Source: Uranotaenia lowii
Lineage: Eukaryota > Arthropoda > Insecta > Diptera > Culicidae
Assembly: GCF_029784155.1 (NCBI RefSeq)
Contig: NC_073692.1
Coordinates: 159,369,582 to 159,433,581, forward strand
Direction: 5' to 3'
DNA: 64,000 nucleotides
Below the pieces are notes generated by a model. That model was not told where the DNA came from, searched no databases, and was given only the letters and a program-made list of their open reading frames with translations. A program made the translations under genes and the position numbers. Below, in pieces: positions 55,490-64,000 of the stretch (the stretch's first letter is position 1; every line of letters starts with the position of its first letter).

Positions 55490-55676
55490 ACGTATTCGTT
55501 TATACCCAGTTTTGCACCAGGTCACAACAAGTTATGCACATTTTACTGTCATTTTTAGAAGTCTAAGCGCTGAAGATTCGTGTGTGAGCGATCGCGGTAG
55601 CAAAACACTGACGACGAATTATGTTCGTTCTAGTATGGTAAACCTTAAAACTGGGCGAATGTAGAAAACGAATACG
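55490..55676. repeat. Small inverted repeat (CGTATTCGTTT…CCCAGTTTTG)
   Basis: ACGTATTCGTTTATACCCAG near 55492 and, inverted, CCGTATTCGTTTTCTACATTCGCCCAG near 55640-55672. Possibly the remains of another small element in the loop of the palindrome. Confidence 0.45.
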
Positions 55677-56682
55677 GTAAAAGTATCATATTTTCATCAT
55701 TTTACAGCCTGGGCTGGCTATACTGAGCTCTTTGATTATTTCTACAACATTTGTGCCACTTTCTCATACTTTTTTGATCAATGGGAAAGGATTTTGGTGT
55801 CCAGTGCTTAGCTCCCGATATAAAAAGTATGTAAAGCACGTCTATATTTCATTTTTTTAATCACATTTTTATGATCCCAAACACAGGGACTGGACCCTCT
55901 ACTATTGGCATTGATTATGCTTCACAATGATCTTTGATCGAAAAATTAATAAGTTACATAGTATATGACCAGGTTGTAAAGCAACATTCCCATTATAAGT
56001 TATATCACTTAAACAATACGATACTCAGAATTTTAGTTAAAATTTAAAGTCAGTTTTGCTGCAAACACTCTACAAAGCATGAAAAAGTAGTGTTTTTTAC
56101 CTGCTTTGGTAAGTTCTTTTGTTTCCATGTTGTTAGAAGTGCTTGCTATCTCCATATGTGGGTGCAGTTGTTCCACCATTGTTTGTTTTCGATGCAAAAA
56201 AAGAGATTTATTGTCATTACTTCTTTCATAACTCTTCAAGGTGTTAATGGCCCACTTTGGTGTCTTCAGATGAAAGTTGCATCATGAATCGAGCTACACA
56301 ATGGTATTTTTTGCAAAATATTCGGTGGTGCAGACGGTACTTTTAGACGCCATTTAAAGTTTATTTACAACTTTTCATGTTGAAGGTCATTATTTAATTT
56401 TTTTCAACTATTCTATTTGGAAAGCTGATAAAATTTCAATGCATTTTGATGTGCTATTTTATAATTTCCGTTGAGAAACAACAGAGTTATGTAGCTTTGA
56501 AAAATGGTTATTTTTTATTTACAAAAAAATCTAACCGAAGCTAACTCAAAAAATAAAAATGTTAGAAATTTGAAAAAATACATGTGTTTTTAAGTCGCAA
56601 AAACGAACCAAAATTTCAATTTTGGGGAAAATCTGAAGACCCCCGGCGCAAATTGTCAGATAATAAAAAAAAATCCCCTAAT

Positions 56683-58984
56683 GTCTGTTTGCTGATTGCT
56701 GCTTCAAAAATATCATCGGAAAATGAGAAAAACTGTGAGTCTGGCCGATACGATTCTGCAATGTAGTATTTACACTCAAAAGATTTGACACTTCTTTTGA
56801 ATTTATTATGAAGAATTTCAATATAATACTTGATTGAAAGAGTTAAACTATGTTCATGAAAATTTTGATCAAAACATTTTTAAAGTCTTCTTCGAAAATA
56901 GAAAGCTAGGCTCCTTAGACTGAGAACATGTATGAGTCTTCGAAGCTGGTGGTGGTCAATCAAAGGCCTCTGTAATCCTGAAAATCAAACCTCGGCTGCC
57001 CCAGAAGCCAGAAGCTTTCGTGGTTAGTTATCTTATTAGGTTTTCCTGTTCCCAGGAGAAACATTTGAGGAGGAAAGTTTTCGCCTAATGGTAAGAGAAC
57101 TCGGACCAGGCGGTAAAGTCGAGCTGTATCGGACCGGCATCAGACTTGCTTGCTGTATCAAGTATCGCTGTTGGACATTCCTATTAGCTGGAAAATGCAA
57201 TGCACTTCGCCATTGTTGTCGGTTGTCGGTCGTCGTTTCGTTTCGTTCCGTTTCGTTCGGTGGGTTGTTGATTGTTGAGTGCTATAGTACTAGTTACCCG
57301 AGCACTACTGGAGCAATAACTTTTCCTCCAACTAACTAGCGAGTAAGCAAGCAAGTAGTACTCTTACAACTGCTGCTGGTGCTTCAGTCTAATAGCTCTT
57401 CACAAAACTGTTTGCCCTCTCTCTGACTGTTGGGCATTCGCACTTCCAGACGATATAATTGTAAGTATATTATCGAAAGGCAGTCAGGCAAGCAAGTAAG
57501 CAAGCAAGCTAGCCAGCAAACTATAACATCCAGTAAACTGCGAATCACAGGACCTGGACCGGTGCCAGTCCGACATAATTCCGCTTCCCGTCGAGAGTGT
57601 AAAATGGCTTCACAAGTCCCGGCAAAACCGGTGACCGAGGGGTTGTTCCACACTCCGTGGTGGCTCCAGAGAGCCAATTGAACAAACTTTTCCTCGTTCA
57701 TTATCCAACTTTCAATGAGTGTGCGGCTAGAGGCAAACCGGACAAGTGGCAGGTGGTGGCGCAGGAAGAAAATTCCAATCTCTTGGAGGCGAATGGCCAT
57801 TACGAGTTGGAAAAAGATTGACTTTCATTGTTAGATAAGAGTTTTGTAGAATGTTGTAACAAGACCGGCCAACAACATCGGGGAGTACTTTTTGGCGCTG
57901 CAAGGGCGTTAAAAGGTTTTGTGCAGCTGAGCTTTGTACGAAGTCCGATGTGCCAGTCAAGGCATTTTTGCAAGTTTAATTATTTTCTTGATTGAAGCTT
58001 CAAAGAGCTTAGTTTTCGATGAACTCTTCGGGTGAACAAAGCTTGAAACTTGACTCCCATGTCCAGGGCATACTATCCCTATGAGAATTTTGACTCGGTT
58101 TGTGCTACAGTGTTGAATTTATCCTGACCCACTTTTTTAAGTCAGAAGTTTCGGAAGGAAACATAATACTCGACCAACTTTCTAAAACATCCTGTAACAT
58201 CTTGTGACATACCCGAGTCTGTGTAATTAACATCAAACCTTCGACTTACCAAATGCTCCTCCAATTTGGAGGGAATTGTAACAAAATGCAGAAATCTCAT
58301 GAGTTTATTCAGGCTCTCGAAACCGATAAATCATGTTCACTCTGATACCAGCACTTGTACCTACCTACACAGTCAACAGCCGACATCAATAAACTTAAAG
58401 CGCGACTTATTCATGAAGTCTGATTTCCGGTTCCAAGATTCTGACGACTGATGGCGGCGTCGGCTTGTCCTGCATCGAAACCCCCGGAACAGTGTTAATA
58501 TCCACAAATTTTATTCTGAATTTATTGACAGCCAATCTCCATGGATTATGGCACGTGTATTTAGGAACCGCTACAAGCAACTAGCAAGTATTTTGCTACC
58601 GCATAGCTTCTACCCGAAATAAATGCCAACCATTTGCAGCCAGCCATGTTGCTGCTGATTCTGTATGAGCCAAGGTGGGAGCGCATGGGATAAAATGTTA
58701 ATATATAGTAAGGGGAATGTTATTTCAATATTTTTTTTCTTCTTTTAAAGTGAAGGTAATAAATTCGATTCAAGCTTTGTAAGAAAAATCCATAGTTGAT
58801 TTGAAATGGCGACCAATAGCTAGATGAAAAATGTAAGTTTTTTTTGCGTTGAAGTCATTTTTTAGTCACATACTTATGTTCACACTGCAAGCTTCACTCT
58901 TTTCTGAAGCTCTTCAACAGTGTCAATCACTATTGTAGGACTAAACATCTTAAGCTTTATATAAGCTCCAAATGTCCCTAGATG
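56683..58984. other. Unique-looking DNA, GC-richer in 57000-57960
   Basis: No transposon family recognised. 57236-57262 is a GTTTCGTTTCGTTCC-type low-complexity run, and 57345-57518 has CAAG/CAAGT runs. Open frames at 57088-57339 (plus) and 57384-57800 (minus, 138 codons with a Leu/Cys-rich stretch) have no motif I recognise. Could include host exon or regulatory sequence, but I cannot support a gene. Confidence 0.35.
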
Positions 58985-58986
58985 TA

Positions 58987-59105
58987 CCGTAAAACGAGGT
59001 AACATTGATTACCGGGGTAGCTTTGATCAACATGTATCTTTCCACATAATAATCAATACCTAAGTCTAAAGTTGAAATATCTTAGAACTGACTGTTTTCA
59101 CGTTT
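58987..59105. mobile_element. TIR-family end fragment (CCGTAAAACGAGGTAACATTG)
   Basis: Begins CCGTAAAACGAGGTAACATT after TA (58985-58986), continues with 'ggggtagctttgatcaacatg' and matches the fragment at 14670-15000. It preserves the uninterrupted site (CTAAGTCTAAAGTTGAAATA) into which the SINE at 14757 inserted. I do not find its other end. Confidence 0.6.
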
Positions 59106-59735
59106 GAAATCTTATAAGTTGAGTTTCAAACTGGGAAAAACTTGATTTATTTTTGAAAATTTGAAAACCACAAAAAACATAACCAAATTTTTTAAAAGTA
59201 TCTGAAAGCTAACATTTGAACAATTTTGAAATGGTACAGTTTAAAAAAAAATCGGTTCAGTAGTTTTCATTTTACCTGAGCTGCAAATATCCCTTTTTTT
59301 GGTTGAATCTGGAACACCGATTTAAAAATCTAAAATGATAAATTGTTTAGCTTCTCATTTTAGAAAAAGTAAGAAAAATTCACACATCTAGCTCCAACCG
59401 TTTTTGAGATATTGCATCAAGAAGGTACAGTTCAGGTCATACAGACCCTAACTGCAAAAGAAGGTTGAAAGCTTTTACCATTTTTTGAGAAAATGATTTT
59501 ATAACTCAAGTTGCTAGTTGAAATAGACGATTTCCGAAAGCGGCTTTAGCTATGTTTCAGTTACACTTGCCATATTTTCGTTTAATTGAATTGAAATTGC
59601 TAGTAACTGATGAAACGCATACGTCAAAGCTGAAATTTTGTCGAAATTTTAGATATCACTAGTTCTTTTGCATAAAATGTAGTTGAAGATGTCATTTCAT
59701 GTTAATATTTCATTCATATGAACTTTTTTATAAAA
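59106..59735. other. AT-rich non-coding DNA
   Basis: Nothing recognisable; perhaps the degraded body of the preceding element. Confidence 0.4.
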
Positions 59736-59830
59736 TCTATGTAAAATGAAATTTTGTCTGTCTATATGTTCCCTCAAAAACTCCCCTCATGTTAGACTCA
59801 AAAACTATTGAACCGATTTACGGTCAACCT
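59736..59830 (+). mobile_element. Helitron 5'-end relic
   Basis: TCTATGTAAAATGAAATTTT then GTCTGTCTATATGTTCCCTC and 'gactcaaaaactattgaaccgattta' match the 5' start of the Helitron at 19354 (TCTATATATATAAAAATGAA, CTGTCTGTTCCCT, 'gactcggaaactactgaaccgattt'). It breaks off after about 95 bp; no 3' end is visible. Confidence 0.7.
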
Positions 59831-60289
59831 TGAACGACACGAAGTAAGCATGCTGCTTAAGCGCCACCCTATAAGGGACAGCACACCACGATTGAACTGC
59901 CCGGCTGAGACTCACTTCAGGGCGAGTCCAGTAAATATTATACGATCTGCTGAAGGATCGGAAAAGGTTGACTTACGTATAAGCAAGCCAATAAAACTCG
60001 AGAAAATCTCGGACACACTTTCAACAATTCTCAGTAGCTAGAAATATATATATTTTTATAGTTGGTAACCACAGGTGGTAAATTCCGATTTATTAGTCCC
60101 TCCAGTTTTCTACTCTGGGGCCATGGGTACAATGAAAAGACTCATGATATACTCCGTGAATACCCCCTACTCCCTAAACTCCACCTGGTGCCGCAGACCT
60201 GATCCCTACCTCGAACTGTTTAGCACACTTTACTTCAATAGTGGGCGGTCTATTCGCGCTAGTGCGCTCCAAGGCAATACTCATTAACG
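59831..60289. other. GC-richer DNA preceding the tandem array
   Basis: No recognised gene. A change in base composition begins at about 59820. Open frames 59808-60041 and 60075-60287 have no motif. Confidence 0.35.
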
Positions 60290-60760
60290 AGACCACTTTC
60301 AGCAAAGCCTCTCATTTTTACGACTCGACGCCTGGACTCTGCTCTACCGACTTGAGTCACGACTTGAGAACCGACATCTCCTCGCAATGACTCGAGATTC
60401 CCACACAAACCTCTCCTCTTCGCGACTTGAGGCCTGCTCTCTCCTCTAACGATTCGAGATCCGACCCCTTCTCGCATCGACTCGAGGTTTACCTCTCCTC
60501 TGCAAGACTCAAGGCCCGATCTCTCCTCTAACGACTTGAGAACTGACCTCTCTTCATAACGACTCGAGGTGACCACTTGTACCCGTCCTCTTGTTAATAC
60601 AGAGCCTGGTCCCTCCTCTTACGACCAGAGACCCGACCCCTTATCATAAAGACTCGGGGTTAGCCACACAAACCTCTTCGCCTGGAGGTTCGAAGCCTGA
60701 CCTCTCCTCTAACGACTCGAAGCCCGACCTCTTCCAGGTGCCACCTTGCACGTCGTGTGC
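60290..60760. repeat. Degenerate tandem array, 'CTCCTCTAACGACTCGAGGCCCGACCT' theme
   Basis: About a dozen imperfect units of roughly 35-40 bp, each with 'cgactYgagRcccgacc' and 'tctcctctaacga'. Examples: CTCCTCTAACGATTCGAGAT near 60440, CTCCTCTAACGACTTGAGAA near 60522, CTCCTCTAACGACTCGAAGC near 60703. Markedly GC-richer than the window. The minus-strand frame 60259-60576 simply translates the repeat (Arg/Glu/Ser/Gly rich); the plus-strand frame 60591-61148 begins inside it and then continues into unique sequence. Confidence 0.7.
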
Positions 60761-61148
60761 CAGATCGAGAGCAGCTTATCCTAGACTTGCGCCTGTAACG
60801 GCACACTCGGATGATTCCCGACGAAGACGTCATCCTACTCTGACTCGAATGGCTCACCCGGCGTCGAGAGCCACTCTACCCGTGGGTATTCCCCGATCGT
60901 GGAATAACCCTTTCTCAACGATTTCCACTGCGAAGAAGGTCAAGTCTTATCCCCGCAGCTTCTGTCGTTGGAAACCGCCCAACTCGGATACTCTCCGAAG
61001 GTGGAGCATCCTACGCATGAACGCGGCGCACCCACGGCATCCGCTATGCAGAAGATGTTGCCTAGAAATAATCCTAAAAATATTCGGTACGATACCACCC
61101 ATGCCTGACAATCTCATCATTGGACTACCAAACTCTCATCACCAATAA
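60761..61148 (+). other. GC-rich open region, unidentified
   Basis: A 185-codon plus-strand frame from 60591 runs through here to 61148, rich in Pro, Arg and Ser. It has two Cys/His-like spots (CTSCARS, CRRCC) but no family motif I recognise. Its first third is tandem repeat, which argues against a conserved gene. It may be a piece of an unrecognised transposon ORF. Confidence 0.25.
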
Positions 61149-62405
61149 GCGAACGGTCGTGGAAGGGCAAAAATCTAGGAACATTCAAATTTCAAATCTT
61201 GATCACGGAACGCCTTGTGATGGAATACAGAAATAATAGAATTCAAAACTCTTTGGCGAGATTTATAATCATTTGACTATATTAACTCCAGTTCGATAAT
61301 GTATTCAACAATGCATGGTTGGGTATAAATAACTTAACTCATTTCAGGTACTATTAATTATTCAGGTAGGTAATAACATTTTAGGAAAGTAATAATATTT
61401 TAAATAAGTAATTCATTAATTTGCTCCTACAATATATGTACATTTTCCCGACTACTCTCTTTTCTAGTGCGTGCGTCTTCTCTCTACATTCTACTACCAC
61501 GCACCGTGCAGTGCGATTCCGAAAATTCAGCGCTTACTGTACCGAACAGCTAAAATTTGTTTATGTTACGGTTGTCATCTATAACCGAAACATTTATGTT
61601 AACGTAAACGTTTTAGTGCTGTTTTCGATTCGGTGCGGTTGAAAAACGGTCAAAAGTTTTGGTAGTATTTTTCGGTTTCGTTTTATGGGAAAAATTATTA
61701 GTTTTTAGCCACTCTAACTTGGCTTTTACTACAGTGGCTATGCAGTGACTGCCACTACCCAGTAAGCGCGTCCTCTCAAAAATCGACAGAGAATTCAGAA
61801 AATTGAGTACTGGGTATCCCGACTTAGGAAAAAATGGTTATATTTCGGCGAAACTCGCGCACGCCGAGCCCGATATTTCTTCTTATTCGACTTGGGAGCT
61901 TTTTTCTGAAGAACTTAACTGGGCCGACTGCTGCTCGTTTGATATTATTAATATTATTACCTCACCGGTATACTCGTTTTGAATAAACTGTATGCAAGCA
62001 AAGCATTGTCAGTTCCAGACGTACCCTCGTGTGGTGCGGTGTGGTTTTCTTTAAACTACGGATTAGATCAGTAAATACATATCTAATTGTTTTTCCATAT
62101 GTATCTGTTTTTGTACGCTGCCGGAAAAAAAATATGAAGCATACAAAAGAACAAAATGCGGGTAACGATTTCTGAAAGGGTTAATCCATAAAGCATTAAT
62201 TTGGGAAATTAAGTTTTTTATGCCCTTAATCAAATCAACACCACTGTAACGGAAATCATTCGGCAAGCGTCGGCAGATCTGAGCCGAACACACACACCAC
62301 GATAGAAACACACGTGCACAATTCGGATCGTGCTCTCTTGGGGCGGGTCTAAGCATTTCTACTCAGATCTCGTAGCACTCACCCGAGACACGCATATGGT
62401 GTGTT
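61149..62405. other. Unassigned DNA
   Basis: No gene called. The sequence shows no repeat partner in the window. Confidence 0.35.
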
Positions 62406-62487
62406 CCTCTCTGCCGATGTGATGATGCAAAATCGCCAGAGAGATCGTTACAATCCCTCTGGCGATTTGAGTTACCTCTCTGCCGAT
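62406..62487. repeat. 12-bp-stem hairpin framed by 13-bp direct repeats
   Basis: AAATCGCCAGAG (62430-62441) pairs perfectly with CTCTGGCGATTT (62457-62468) across a 15-nt loop. CCTCTCTGCCGAT occurs on each side, at 62406-62418 and 62475-62487. Confidence 0.7.
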
Positions 62488-62855
62488 TCATGTTTACTGG
62501 GTAACGGTGCTGTGGGATGAAAGTGCGAAATAGGCAGGGTTGAGAACGACTCACCTAGTGTTTTGTGTGTTGACCAAACCTGTGTTTCCAGCTCGATCGC
62601 CTGGCTCACCTTTGTCGGAAGCCTATGTTGTTGCTGGCGATGTTTTGGGTAGCTGCTCTCGATGAAATGAAGTTGTCGAGTGGGCGGTTGAACAGCAACG
62701 AAAAATGTTGATGGGTGTGGGCGTTACTGTTGTTTTTCCGTGTGCTTCGTCCGGACTCCAGCGGATTCGACCGGAAATTGAAGCACCAGTCTGGATACCG
62801 GCAATGACGGGGTGCCCGGCGGGTTGTAGGTGACGGAAACCCGCTGCGGCGATCT
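62488..62855. other. Unassigned DNA
   Basis: No gene or repeat recognised. Confidence 0.35.
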
Positions 62856-63703
62856 TGTAACCTCCTTCTCGGTTACAACTGGCATTTTGGGTATTTCGGT
62901 GACAGTTTTGCCTGAATACAAAATGACAGTAAATGTAAATTTACAGGCAGTAAATACTTTATATTATATTAAATAAAATTAATATTTAAATAAATTGGCA
63001 GGCTAATTTAGAAAATAGGAGATTAGCAGATTTTTCTCAGTGCAGCAGAGTAGGTTGACTCAACTGATAGAAACTGATGTAGCCGAGATACAAACCGCGC
63101 CAGACGTAATCCGCGCCACATGCGGAAACAGTAGATTACGTGGCCCAATCACAGGCGTCGACGTCACCGATTAGTACTACCGGAGGAGGTGATAAAAGAC
63201 CAACGCACCAATGGGCCGGTCTCTTATCCCCTTGGGAGCCGAGTGTCGTACGGAAGTTGTGCGCGCCAACACAGTTTCCGCCAACCAAGTGTCGGTTTCT
63301 TTTTTGGACCTTGGTTCTGGCGACAAGTACAAGTAGTGCTTGGCACCGTAGCCAAAATATGTGCCCGCGTCCTAAGAAGACCACCATACGGCTAAGGACA
63401 TTTCCTGACCGTACTATAATTCGCGGTTCAGGAAATATCTGAAAACTGCGGTTTTCCATATTTACTAAACCCTCCATGAGCCGTCGCGTCGGTAGGAATC
63501 CGAGGCTAAATCAAAACTACCTTGAAGGCAAGCAAGGCCCAGCGCGACGCATCGAGGCTTCCGTCATCTCGGTCGAAACCCGGCCGACCCGGTTTATCTG
63601 GCCGATCGAGTCCACGTGGTGCCACGGCAGAGAGTTCCAGCATCGAAGTGTCCGGCAGCATCAACGGGTACCCCCAGCAGCAGCAGAATAGCAGTGAGTC
63701 ATT
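62856..63703 (+). mobile_element. Diverged relic LTR of the same Ty3/gypsy family
   Basis: Starts TGTAACCTCCTTCTCGGTTA and follows the young LTR (read on its own strand) in order: 'gcagcagagtaggttgactcaactg', 'gatgtagccgaga', 'cgcgccacatgcggaaaca', GGTGATAAAAGACC, 'caccaatgggccgg', 'cttgggagccg', and near its end 'gtggtgccacggcagagagttcc', 'agtgtccggcagca', AGCAGTGAGTCA. There are many substitutions and indels, so it is far older. It lacks a clear final CA. No internal region adjoins it, so it is a solo LTR or a truncated copy. Confidence 0.85.
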
Positions 63704-64000
63704 TAGGCTGATGTCATACTGAAGCAACTAGCAACGCGACCTACAACGCAACGTTCACACGACTAACCAGCTCTCATTTGATCTCCATGGAAATCGCGCA
63801 GACCTGTCATACTGGTCGCTTTGTATAGCGCGACCAATCTGATGCCAATGTGTTTTGTAGCGCGACTAGTAGGAAATCCAATAGGAATATTGTTTTTTTC
63901 TCGATTTGAAGCAGTGATTCCGGGTTTTAAGCACAATAGTACGAAGATCTGTCCGAACTTGTGATAATAAACTAAAAAATATCTTAATCGGCGAGAAAAT
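63704..64000. other. Unassigned DNA at the window edge
   Basis: No gene recognised; a GCGACY word recurs around 63739-63866 without clear structure. Confidence 0.3.

Larger units (their letters stand above)
54058..56678. mobile_element. Palindromic element with long arms and a large unrelated loop
   Basis: Arms of about 600 bp (54058-54660 and 56078-56678) are inverted copies, sharing GGGGATTTTTTTTTATTATC ends, 'ccgggggtcttcagatttt', 'aaagtaccgtctgcaccacc' and 'tggagatagcaagcact'. TAAT flanks both ends (54054-54057, 56679-56682). The 1.4 kb between the arms is not symmetrical and holds at least one other element (54686-55423) and a small inverted repeat (55490-55676). Open frames in the arms are mirror images of each other and not genes. 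Confidence 0.8.

Noticed and set aside
57384..57800. 138-codon minus-strand frame with a Cys/Leu-rich segment
   Set aside because: No recognisable domain, and part of it translates CAAG-type low-complexity repeats; could be chance.
60259..60576. Arg/Glu/Ser-rich minus-strand open frame
   Set aside because: It translates the degenerate tandem array; repeat phase varies and no domain is visible.

Overview
The window is eukaryotic nuclear DNA: AT-rich, no operons, no confidently recognised host protein gene, and packed with transposable elements of types typical of insects. The mix (a Ty3/gypsy LTR element, an RNase H-bearing I-type LINE, Helitrons with a TCT…CTGTCTGTC 5' end, tRNA-derived SINEs, many TA-flanked inverted-repeat elements, and a MITE ending in 'GCATCCATAAATTACGTAAC') suggests a dipteran, most likely a mosquito. 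That is an inference from style; nothing here fixes the species.

Layout. 1-17 kb: AT-rich DNA with an old inverted-repeat element (about 940-2146), a reverse-strand Helitron (2512-6577) that has itself been hit by a 1.4 kb palindrome and a SINE, an 11-bp-TSD SINE (7949-8134), a TIR element (11471-12380), a 1.8 kb palindrome with CACTAG ends (12800-14610), a SINE inside an older TIR element (14757-14948), and a TA-flanked element (15347-17126) carrying a Harbinger-like MITE. 18-22 kb: a three-level nest, TIR element > palindromic element with CACAGTG ends > Helitron. 22-31 kb: microsatellite, SINE heads, two more inverted-repeat elements, a reverse-transcriptase relic, a folded repeat, and an unusual cassette of three tRNA-like genes (30521-31480) flanked by 11-bp repeats. 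32-44 kb: a TIR element (32305-44277) split by a full-length I-type LINE (33081-42279), itself split by a 5'-truncated CR1/Jockey-like LINE (37831-41051). 44-53 kb: a complete, very young Ty3/gypsy element (44343-53287) with open gag and pol and LTRs in which I see one difference in 1126 bp. 54-57 kb: another long palindrome with a nested TA element. 57-64 kb: mostly unassigned DNA with a GC-richer degenerate tandem array (about 60290-60760), a Helitron 5' relic and a diverged relic LTR (62856-about 63703) of the same family as the young LTR element.

Only the LTR element looks potentially autonomous today (gag, protease, RT, RNase H, integrase, PBS and both LTRs present). Both LINEs carry frameshifts or stops. 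All DNA transposons and Helitrons seen are non-autonomous: none carries a recognisable transposase or Rep/helicase. The nests give a relative chronology, and in four places a second copy of the target (a palindrome arm, a tandem-repeat unit or another family member) lets the pre-insertion site be read directly.
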